Source: Clostridia bacterium
Lineage (GTDB): Bacteria; Bacillota; Clostridia; Peptostreptococcales; Anaerovoracaceae
DNA: 6,501 nucleotides
Reading direction: 5' to 3'
Assembly: GCA_900754805.1 (NCBI GenBank)
Contig: CAAEEE010000122.1
Coordinates: 1-6,501, forward strand
Every line of letters begins with the position of its first letter. Position 1 is the stretch's first letter. The notes beneath the pieces were generated by a model, which had not been told where the DNA came from, did not search any database, and worked only from the letters and a program-made list of their open reading frames with translations. Position numbers and translations under genes: made by a program. Positions 1 through 5,774 of this stretch are shown piece after piece.

Positions 1-57
1 AGAAAAAGGACTTTAGATGTAAGAATTCGTACCTTTTCTGTAAAAGCATATTTTTGA
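1..57 (+). other. possible 3' tail of an upstream reading frame, unidentified
   Basis: Frame 1 is open from the window edge to a TGA at 55-57 and would give an 18-residue basic C-terminus ending in SVKAYF. Frame 3 is also open from the edge to a TAA at 168-170. Neither tail resembles a family I recognise, and both are short enough to be open by chance. Either could be the end of a gene lying to the left, but nothing in the window decides this. No terminator-like hairpin with a T-run follows either stop; the only hairpin nearby is a 6-bp stem at 95-109 without a T-tract. Treat this as an unresolved edge. Confidence 0.15.
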
Positions 58-136
58 CACGGCAAAACCATCACAGCGAACGGCATGAAAGAGAGTGCGG
101 CGACCGCACCATTGACGGACAGCAAAAGGAAAACTC

Positions 137-165
137 TTGCAAGTGCTTCCGGAATAAGGTAAAAT
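137..165 (+). promoter_or_regulatory. candidate sigma-A promoter of the large secreted protein gene
   Basis: The -35 element is TTGCAA at 137-142 and the -10 element is TAAAAT at 160-165, separated by exactly 17 bp. The -35 matches consensus at 4 of 6 positions and the -10 at 5 of 6. Transcription would begin near 172, giving a leader of about 40 nt before the ATG at 213. A perfect TTGACA at 54-59 has no matching -10, so this downstream pair is preferred. I see no operator-like palindrome overlapping it. Confidence 0.5.
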
Positions 166-196
166 CATAATAAGAAAATTCAGATGAAAAACAATT

Positions 197-202
197 AGGA
201 GG
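197..202 (+). promoter_or_regulatory. Shine-Dalgarno (AGGAGG) that fixes the start at 213
   Basis: A perfect AGGAGG sits 10 nt upstream of ATG 213. This matters because the long open frame starting at TTG 283 has no Shine-Dalgarno of its own, whereas ATG 213 has both this site and a textbook signal peptide behind it. The site therefore indicates that translation of the gene begins at 213 and not at 283. Confidence 0.8.
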
Positions 203-212
203 CAATGTGTAA

Positions 213-320
213 ATGAAGAAAAAAGTTTTGACAATCTTCCTCATTTTGACGATGTGCCTAACTATGTTCCCAACGGCAGTTTTTGCTACCGGGGGGGGGT
301 ACAGTGGGCCTGCAAGGTGA
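213..320 (+). CDS. signal-peptide start of the large secreted protein, out of frame with its body
   Basis: As written, this reading frame encodes 35 residues and stops at TGA 318-320. The first 25 residues form a classical Sec signal peptide: a basic MKKK n-region, a hydrophobic core of Val, Leu, Ile and Phe, and a TAVFA end fitting signal peptidase I cleavage after Ala25. Immediately after it comes Thr26 and then the G9 tract. Past the tract the frame reads nonsense (YSGPAR, then stop), while the neighbouring frame continues as a normal secreted protein for 1719 codons. The small ORF is therefore best read as the 5' end of the downstream gene, separated by a +1 nucleotide in the G run. With eight G residues the junction would read VFA-TGGGTVGLQGDG, which is entirely typical of this protein class. 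In the state shown, the product would be only a short abortive peptide. Confidence 0.85.
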   Translation: MKKKVLTIFLILTMCLTMFPTAVFATGGGYSGPAR

Positions 321-3300
321 TGGAAGCCCGGGTAATCCCTATCTCATTTCCAACGTTAATGAGCTGCAGAAATTCAGGGATGCAGTCAACAAAGGGCAGA
401 ATCAAATCTGCGGAAAGCTGACAGACGATATCGGCTTTGTTACTTTCAAAGATAGCCTTCCGTCTATTGGAACAGCCAACGACCCTTATATGGGTACGTT
501 TGACGGGAACGGGTATTCGATATCGACCAATGTATACGACAGCACGGTAAACCCCGGTGTATTTGGTTGTATCGGCATCAGCGGCACGGTACAGAATCTT
601 GCAATTAAGGCGAATGTCGGTAGTCAGGGAGGCGGTGGCTTGGCATATTCCAATGCCGGAACGATTGCCCACTGCACAGTCTATGGCTGGGATGCAAAAA
701 ACGTAAGCAACGCTATCAATAACGCATTGGGTGATAAGAAAGAGGACTCTTTAGCTGGCGCTGATCAATATGGCGGTATTGTAAATACAAATACAGACAG
801 CGGCAAGATTATCGATTGCTGCGTTTTGGGACCAATGGATGTAGGTGCTTTGGGGCAAACGGCGGGAGGCATTGCTTACAGCAACTCCGGCACAATTGAA
901 AACTGTTATTTCTTAGGGAAAATTTACAACAGTCGCAGCAAGAATGACTTATCTTCCGCTATGGCGATTGTAGCTAAAAATACCAGAACAGTAAACAACT
1001 GTTACTATTTAAAGTATGATGATAATACTGGCGTTGAAGGAAGCAGCCCTCTTACTGCGGAGCAGTTTGAATCCGGTGAAGCAACTTATCTTCTGAACAA
1101 CGGCAGAACCGGAGCTGCGGCTGTATGGAGACAAAACCTTACAGGCAATGACGATGGAGCGGAAACTGACCGTGGTCCTATGCTGGATTCTGCGCACGGC
1201 TGCGTATATCGTTCAGGCACAGCAGGAAATTATTCATATTACAGTCTCGTTCCTCACAAGCACGGCGAAGCAGAACTGACTGCATGGAGCAAAACAGACT
1301 CACTGCCGACCGATACAGCAGGTACTTATTATTTGACGAAAGATGTGACATTCGCTACTGCACAAGAAATCAGCGCAGATGTATCGATTTGCCTGAACGG
1401 TCATGCCGTTAAAGGCGATGTGACTGTACAGAATGATAGTAAATTTACGCTGACAGACTGTAAGAAAGGTTCTTTTGACGGCAAAATAACTGTTGATAAT
1501 GGCGGCGCATGTACTTTAAATGAAGGCACCTTTAATGTTGAAGTTACAAACAATGGAGATTTTGTAACAAATGACAGTACCCTTACAGGTAAAGATACCG
1601 CAGTTATAAACAATGGAAGATTTGAAATGAACGGCGGCAGCATTACCGGTAATACAAAAGGTGTTATCAATAACAGCAATATGAATATTTCCGGTGCGGC
1701 TAATATTACCGGAAATACCGACAGCAACCTGTATCTTGTCGATGGTAAAACTATAAATTTCGGTGAGCTTAATGAAAGAGCAGACATCGGCATTACAGCG
1801 GAAAAACAGGGAGAACTGACCGGTGATGAAAGGATATCTATATCTGCAAACGGTGCGGATAATCTCGATTGCGTATCGGCAGATAATGCGGTTTCTTTTG
1901 AAATCTGCGTGAGTGGTGAGGGTCTTGCCCTGTGCAGATTTAAGGGACATAAACACTGCATCTGCGGTCTCAGTGCAGATACGAAAGAAACAGTAAAAGG
2001 ACACGATAAGCATACCGAAATGACTTTTGATCCATGGCTGGCAAGTAACAGCCTGCCTGAAATAAGCGGAACATATTATCTGACTCAGAATGTAACGCTT
2101 GACGCAACATGGCAGCCTCCGGCGGACACAGATATCGTTCTGTGTCTCAACGGTAAGACAATCACATATAACGGTAAGGCTCTTGCTGTGACAGGCGGCA
2201 CAGTGACAATCACAGACTGCGCGAAGTCATGGAAAGCCGGAACCATTAAAGCAACTGCTGAAACAGCTAGTATTGCAAAGGACGGCACCCTTATTTTATA
2301 CAGAGGAAAGCTGGCAGGCAAGCACGGGATTGACGTTAACGGTGCATTTGAAATGTACGGCGGCACTGTTACAGACAGCACCAACAGCGGTGTCCGTTTG
2401 AATAATAACGCTGCATTTACGATGAACGGCGGTACGATTACAGGTAATTCCGCTTCCACGTATGGTGCAGGCGTCTGTGTAACAAGCGGTACATTTACGA
2501 TGAATGGCGGAGAGATTACCGGAAACTCCATAGCAGGCGGAAACGCTTACGGCGGCGGTGTGTATGTTACGCGTGGAGCAAAATTTATTATGAATGGCGG
2601 CATCATCAGCCGTAACACGCTTGGTGCTGCAACTTGTCACGGCGGCGGTGTATCTGTCGTTGGGATCTTTGAAATGAATAACGGAGAAATCATTAACAAC
2701 AGCACCGAAGGCGCAGGCGGCGGTGTATTTCTCCGCGGATGGGGCAGTGATCCTGCAGGTTCATCGAAATTCATTATGCGCGGCGGCAGAATTACCGGAA
2801 ACACGGCTAATGTTTTGTATGGCGGCAGAAATTATGATACCGGAGCGGGTGTATATGTTGACAGTTCAGGATATTTCTATCTTGAGAAATATCCTGATAC
2901 TGATATCGTAATCACCGGCAATACTAAAAAAGACTCCAGAGCTGAGAAAAATGTTTATCTGGATAATGAATCTACGGGAAGCACCGGTCAGATGATTTAT
3001 ATAACTGCTCCGCTGACGGGTACAATCCGAATGGGAGTGACTACAGCAAAAACATTGAACGCTTCCGGTGTAGCCATAGCGAGGGCTGATGAGGAAGCAT
3101 ACATCACCGGTGTTAAATTATATGACATTTTCACCAGTGATAACGATTCCAGTTATTTCGCAGCACGATATAACGCAAGAGCGAAAGACATTGTTTTAAA
3201 AAAACACTCGACCCATGACTATTCTTCCTATGAAGCTTCCGGCAGTACGATTACAGAAAAGTGCAGTGAGTGTGGACAAAGCGGCGGTACCTTGACAATC

Positions 3301-5442
3301 GCTGCGCCTGACGCAGAGAGCCTTGTCTATGACGGAAACGAAAAAAAAGCAACTGTAACTGCAAGTAATGACTGGAACGGTACAGCAGTGGATAAGGTTG
3401 ATGTAACCTACACAAAGAAAGGTGACAGCAGCTTTGCAGGCGTACCGAAAGAGGCAGGCACTTATACAGCGGCTATTACCTTGGGCGGTGTAACCGCATC
3501 GACCGGCGAGTATACGATTACTCCGAAAAAAGTCACAGTTTCCGGCATTCAAGCCAAGGATAAGGAATTCAATGGCAGTACGGAAGCGGAGCTTGACTTC
3601 ACGAATGTTGTTATAACCGATAAAATAGATTCTGACGAATTAACGGTTACTGCAGCCGGAACCTTTGAGGATCCGAATGTCGGGCAGACCAAGTCTGTGA
3701 CCGTTTCCGACTTAAAGCTGAGAGGTAAAGATGCGGGAAACTATGCGCTTGCATCGACAGGTAACCAGACTGCAGCGACTGCAGCGATTACGCCTGCGAA
3801 AATTACTCCGGTGCTTAGCGTAAGCAATAGCGTTTACGGGACTGCGCCAAGTCCTTCAGTTGCAGGAAATACCGGAAACGGGGCAGTAACATATTATTAC
3901 AATACCGATGGCAGCAATGAGAATGGTACAGCATGGTCGCAAGCTGTCAAGCTGAATGCAGGCGATTGTTATATGTACGCGGCGATAGCAGCAAACGGTA
4001 ATTATGCTGCAGCGAAAACCGCCGCGGTAAAATTTAAGGTAGAACCAAAACCGGTTACGGTTTCCGGAATTACCGCGCAAGAAAAAGAATACAATGGCAA
4101 TCCATCTGCTGTACTGGATTTCAGCAATCTGAAGATAAACGGTAAAATCAAAGGCGATGACCTGAAGGCTACAGCTGCAGGAGCTTTTGAGAATGCAAAT
4201 GCAGGTGAAAATAAGACAGTCAATCTTTTTGACATGAAACTCAGTGGCAATTCTGCTACCAATTACGTACTTGCGGCAACCGGAAATCAGATGACTGCGA
4301 CGGCGAAAATCATGCCGAAGGAAGTCACAATCACCGCTGCGGCCGTTGCGGATAAAACCTACGACGGCAATGCCAATGCAACGGTTACCGAGGTGACCAT
4401 TGCGGGCGTGCATGGCAATCTGGTTAAAGATACCGATTTTGAGGTTACTGCGGCACTTTTCCCGGATGCGGATGTGGATGCTGCAGATGTGAACGTTACC
4501 ATCACGGTCGCACTGAAAGGCGATGCAGCGAAAAACTATCAACTGACCAACAGCTCTTATGTGGCTGCTTCTGCGGCTAAGATAGGAAAAAAAGCGGTAA
4601 CGATCAAAGTTGACAGCAAGTCTAAAACGGAAGGCAGCGCGGATCCCGCATTTACAGGTACGGCAACGGGACTTGTGCAGGATACCGATTTGGGAATAAT
4701 CACATATAAGAGAGATGATGCCGATAAAGACAAAGAAGAAGTTGGCGCGGACATCAGCATCGTTGTAGAATATACAGAAAATTCCAACTACGATGTTACC
4801 GTTACACCGGCAAAACTGACCATTGATAAAAAGCAGACTTCCGGCGGCGGTGGCGGAGGCTCCTTTAGACCGAACCAAAAACCGACGATTCAAGGCAGTG
4901 AAGGCGCGAAAACTGCCCTCAGTGCAGATGGAACGAAGCTTACCGTTACAGTAGAAGATGGATACGAAATTACGGATGTTTTGGTGAATGGAGTTTCTAA
5001 AGGAGCAGCAGCAGAGATTACCGGTCTGAAAACAGGCGATAAAGTCGAAGTCAAGACAGCTAAGAAAACAGAGTCGACCGAGCCAACGAACCCGACGAAC
5101 CCGAGCGCAGACAAGAAGGCGAAACTTGTCAAGGGCGTTCAGAACACAACCATCGTTCTGAAGTCCAAACTGACGAAGGACGGAAAGGTGCTTCTGACAT
5201 GGACGAAATCGAAAGGCTACAAGGTTGACCGTTTTGAAGTCTACCGTTCCATAAAGAAGAACAGTGCCTACGGCACGAAAGCATTCTTTACGACGAAGAA
5301 CGGAAGTGCAGCGAAGTATCTGAACACGAAGAACCTGAAAGCAGGCAGGACCTACTATTACAAGGTTCGCGGCGTTCGCACCATCGATGGACAGAAACAC
5401 TACACGCAGTGGTCGAACAAGGTCTGGAGGACAGTGAAATAG
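283..5442 (+). CDS. very large modular secreted/surface protein (beta-helix, YDG/MBG repeats, Fn3-like C-terminus), 5' end frameshifted
   Basis: This is a 1719-codon open frame whose true start is probably ATG 213, giving 1742 residues once one G of the tract at 291-299 is removed. Residue numbers below use that joined protein. After the signal peptide (1-25) come: a GDGSPGNPYLIS entry motif near 35, typical of GLUG/beta-helix surface proteins; glycine-rich repeats with AGGIAYSNSGTI-type rungs to about 300; two His-rich modules at about 348-401 and 579-654; a right-handed beta-helix array with xMNGGxITGN rungs at about 469-870; HDY plus a CSEC element (C1017, C1020); an MBG-like domain at about 1026-1104; YDG-type repeats at 1105-1196, 1279-1369 and 1370-1460 with an Ig-like module at 1197-1278; an MBG_2-like domain at 1461-1541; a six-Gly linker at 1544-1549; a small beta-rich repeat at about 1557-1618; a PTNPTNPS linker; and an Fn3-like domain at 1637-1742. 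I find no enzyme active-site signature and no LPXTG, SLH or transmembrane anchor, so it is probably secreted or held non-covalently. A role in adhesion or surface interaction is inferred from architecture only. The gene is monocistronic and convergent with the rpn gene. Confidence 0.9.
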   Translation: MLPGGGTVGLQGDGSPGNPYLISNVNELQKFRDAVNKGQNQICGKLTDDIGFVTFKDSLPSIGTANDPYMGTFDGNGYSISTNVYDSTVNPGVFGCIGISGTVQNLAIKANVGSQGGGGLAYSNAGTIAHCTVYGWDAKNVSNAINNALGDKKEDSLAGADQYGGIVNTNTDSGKIIDCCVLGPMDVGALGQTAGGIAYSNSGTIENCYFLGKIYNSRSKNDLSSAMAIVAKNTRTVNNCYYLKYDDNTGVEGSSPLTAEQFESGEATYLLNNGRTGAAAVWRQNLTGNDDGAETDRGPMLDSAHGCVYRSGTAGNYSYYSLVPHKHGEAELTAWSKTDSLPTDTAGTYYLTKDVTFATAQEISADVSICLNGHAVKGDVTVQNDSKFTLTDCKKGSFDGKITVDNGGACTLNEGTFNVEVTNNGDFVTNDSTLTGKDTAVINNGRFEMNGGSITGNTKGVINNSNMNISGAANITGNTDSNLYLVDGKTINFGELNERADIGITAEKQGELTGDERISISANGADNLDCVSADNAVSFEICVSGEGLALCRFKGHKHCICGLSADTKETVKGHDKHTEMTFDPWLASNSLPEISGTYYLTQNVTLDATWQPPADTDIVLCLNGKTITYNGKALAVTGGTVTITDCAKSWKAGTIKATAETASIAKDGTLILYRGKLAGKHGIDVNGAFEMYGGTVTDSTNSGVRLNNNAAFTMNGGTITGNSASTYGAGVCVTSGTFTMNGGEITGNSIAGGNAYGGGVYVTRGAKFIMNGGIISRNTLGAATCHGGGVSVVGIFEMNNGEIINNSTEGAGGGVFLRGWGSDPAGSSKFIMRGGRITGNTANVLYGGRNYDTGAGVYVDSSGYFYLEKYPDTDIVITGNTKKDSRAEKNVYLDNESTGSTGQMIYITAPLTGTIRMGVTTAKTLNASGVAIARADEEAYITGVKLYDIFTSDNDSSYFAARYNARAKDIVLKKHSTHDYSSYEASGSTITEKCSECGQSGGTLTIAAPDAESLVYDGNEKKATVTASNDWNGTAVDKVDVTYTKKGDSSFAGVPKEAGTYTAAITLGGVTASTGEYTITPKKVTVSGIQAKDKEFNGSTEAELDFTNVVITDKIDSDELTVTAAGTFEDPNVGQTKSVTVSDLKLRGKDAGNYALASTGNQTAATAAITPAKITPVLSVSNSVYGTAPSPSVAGNTGNGAVTYYYNTDGSNENGTAWSQAVKLNAGDCYMYAAIAANGNYAAAKTAAVKFKVEPKPVTVSGITAQEKEYNGNPSAVLDFSNLKINGKIKGDDLKATAAGAFENANAGENKTVNLFDMKLSGNSATNYVLAATGNQMTATAKIMPKEVTITAAAVADKTYDGNANATVTEVTIAGVHGNLVKDTDFEVTAALFPDADVDAADVNVTITVALKGDAAKNYQLTNSSYVAASAAKIGKKAVTIKVDSKSKTEGSADPAFTGTATGLVQDTDLGIITYKRDDADKDKEEVGADISIVVEYTENSNYDVTVTPAKLTIDKKQTSGGGGGGSFRPNQKPTIQGSEGAKTALSADGTKLTVTVEDGYEITDVLVNGVSKGAAAEITGLKTGDKVEVKTAKKTESTEPTNPTNPSADKKAKLVKGVQNTTIVLKSKLTKDGKVLLTWTKSKGYKVDRFEVYRSIKKNSAYGTKAFFTTKNGSAAKYLNTKNLKAGRTYYYKVRGVRTIDGQKHYTQWSNKVWRTVK
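291..299 (+). repeat. G9 homopolymer tract inside the coding region (candidate slippage switch)
   Basis: Nine consecutive G residues lie two codons after the signal peptidase cleavage site. The upstream signal-peptide frame and the downstream body frame differ by one nucleotide here, so tract lengths of 8 or 11 give the full-length secreted protein, while 9 (as seen) or 10 do not. Poly-G tracts near the 5' end of surface genes are the classical substrate for phase variation by slipped-strand mispairing. They are also the classical site of base-calling errors, and the sequence alone cannot separate the two. Confidence 0.8.
1255..1416 (+). repeat. His-rich 'SLP-GTYYLT-CLNG' module, copy 1 (within CDS)
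   Basis: This segment encodes a module starting HKHGEAE, followed by AWS..DSLP, then AGTYYLTKDVT and ending ICLNGHAVKG. The same order of motifs recurs at 1948-2175. Such modules introduce beta-helix blocks in large secreted proteins of gut Clostridia. In this copy the position occupied by the Cys pair in copy 2 has no cysteines. Confidence 0.65.
1618..2811 (+). repeat. right-handed beta-helix rung repeats, xMNGGxITGN type (within CDS)
   Basis: Seven recognisable copies of an [F]xMNGGxITGN-like rung begin near nt 1618, 2344, 2413, 2491, 2581, 2665 and 2767. From the second to the seventh copy the spacing is 69, 78, 90, 84 and 102 nt, which is 23 to 34 residues per rung and fits a pectate-lyase-like parallel beta-helix. 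Between rungs, Gly-rich GAGVCV / GGGVYV / GGGVSV / GGGVFL segments mark the neighbouring beta-strand. The copies are diverged in codon use, so this looks like old internal duplication, not a recent expansion. The first copy is isolated from the rest by the second His-rich module. Confidence 0.75.
1948..2175 (+). repeat. His/Cys-rich module, copy 2 (within CDS)
   Basis: This copy begins HKHCICG, continues to GHDKHTE, then SLPEISGTYYLTQNVTL and closes with VLCLNGKTI. It matches copy 1 at 1255-1416 in order and spacing of motifs and adds a CxC pair preceded by two His residues. The His/Cys cluster could bind a metal or form a disulfide; neither can be shown from sequence. Confidence 0.65.
3526..4593 (+). 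repeat. three YDG-type repeats with an intervening Ig-like module (within CDS)
   Basis: Copies lie at 3526-3801, 4048-4320 and 4321-4593 (92, 91 and 91 residues). Each begins with a VTVSGI / VTITAA strand, then KEFNG, KEYNG or KTYDG, the motif that names the YDG family, and ends with a G..A.NY.L segment and a short I.PK or IGKK exit. Copies 1 and 2 are clearly closer to each other than to copy 3, sharing TAAG.FE, N.G..K and LA.TGNQ. The stretch 3802-4047, starting ITPVLSVSNSVYG, is a different beta-sandwich module that splits copies 1 and 2. Such arrays serve as rigid stalks in large surface proteins. Confidence 0.75.
5082..5108 (+). repeat. short Pro/Thr/Asn linker repeat before the C-terminal domain
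   Basis: Two near-identical 9-bp units (CCAACGAAC and CCGACGAAC) and a third diverged unit encode PTN-PTN-PS. The linker sits between a small beta-rich repeat and the C-terminal Fn3-like domain. A 9-bp unit keeps the frame whatever the copy number, so linker length could vary between strains without disrupting the protein. Confidence 0.6.
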
Positions 5443-5503
5443 TGCCTCACAGGCGTTCGTGCAACAATATACTAAGACAGGCGTGTAAATATATGTAAAA
5501 TAA

Positions 5504-5549
5504 AAACAGGAGTGGAAACCCTTAACATCGGGGGTAACCACTCCTGTTT
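5504..5549. terminator. intrinsic terminator between convergent genes, probably bidirectional
   Basis: A perfect 12-bp inverted repeat pairs AAACAGGAGTGG (5504-5515) with CCACTCCTGTTT (5538-5549). Inside the 22-nt gap, ACCC (5518-5521) can pair with GGGT (5532-5535) across a 2x2 A/A internal loop. Read on the minus strand, the stem is followed by TGTTTTTATTTTA, a strong U-tract, so it is a convincing terminator for the rpn gene whose stop lies at 5559. Read on the plus strand, it is followed by a weaker TGTTTGCTCTCTT and can also end the large-protein transcript, whose stop is at 5442. Confidence 0.85.
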
Positions 5550-5558
5550 GCTCTCTTG

Positions 5559-5774
5559 TTACAGCGCATTGACTTCAGCCATAGTCAAGCCGGTTATTCT
5601 GGAAATCATGTCTGGTGAGACCTTTTCTTTTTTCATGTTTCTGGCAATTTCAAATGCCGCTTTCTGCTCGCCCTTGCTGAAGCCGGACTTTTCGCCTTCC
5701 TTCAATCCGGCATCGTAGCCGTCCAGTCTCGAAATCTCGAGGTCCTCTTCCCGTGTCAATTCTTTAAATAACAT
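5559..5774 (-). CDS. possible internally initiated short Rpn C-terminal product, 71 aa
   Basis: Within the rpn gene, an in-frame ATG at 5774 (minus strand) is preceded by GGAG (5784-5787) with 9-nt spacing, a good ribosome binding site. Initiation here would give a 71-residue protein beginning MLFKELTREE and comprising the G-x3-G tail and C-terminal helices but none of the nuclease core. For characterised enterobacterial Rpn genes, a short C-terminal isoform made from within the gene acts as an antitoxin to the full-length nuclease; the equivalent role here is inference. The match may be coincidental because GGAG is short and the residues it encodes (Glu-Leu) are common. Confidence 0.35.
   Translation of the reverse strand: MLFKELTREEDLEISRLDGYDAGLKEGEKSGFSKGEQKAAFEIARNMKKEKVSPDMISRITGLTMAEVNAL

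Noticed and set aside
54..59. Perfect TTGACA as a -35 element
   Set aside because: At 16-18 bp spacing there is no TATAAT-like hexamer (the bases there are GC-rich), so it does not form a promoter on its own.
95..109. Small hairpin GTGCGG-CGA-CCGCAC in the leader region as a terminator for an upstream gene
   Set aside because: The stem is only 6 bp and no T-run follows, so it does not qualify as an intrinsic terminator.
184..216. Mini-ORFs ATG 184 (four codons, stop within the Shine-Dalgarno) and ATG 205 (three codons, TGA overlapping ATG 213)
   Set aside because: The first has no ribosome binding site and the second lies only 2 nt after AGGAGG. They are most likely incidental, although the ATGA overlap at 213 is a curiosity.
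13..234. A 73-codon minus-strand open frame over the leader region
   Set aside because: It spans the promoter and Shine-Dalgarno of the large gene and overlaps its signal peptide start. Its hydrophobic beginning comes partly from the A-rich leader read in reverse, and there is no family resemblance.
283..285. TTG 283 as the genuine start codon
   Set aside because: It has no Shine-Dalgarno, would leave a secreted-type protein without a signal peptide, and lies inside the signal-peptide coding segment of the better supported start at 213.
1618..2811. Regularly spaced repeats that might suggest a CRISPR array
   Set aside because: Repeat copies are diverged, coding, unevenly spaced (69-102 nt) and explained by beta-helix rungs in an open reading frame.
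3768..3785. Perfect 9-bp tandem repeat GACTGCAGC x2
   Set aside because: It encodes part of an Ala/Thr-rich strand that has the same length in the related repeat 2, so it is not an inserted duplication and probably reflects simple codon repetition.
3856..5541. A 561-codon open frame on the minus strand opposite the 3' half of the large gene
   Set aside because: It is antisense to the YDG/MBG and Fn3-like domains, which have clear family character. Its translation is rich in Cys, Phe and Arg without any recognisable domain, as expected from reading a Thr/Lys/Ala-rich gene backwards, and it crosses the terminator hairpin.
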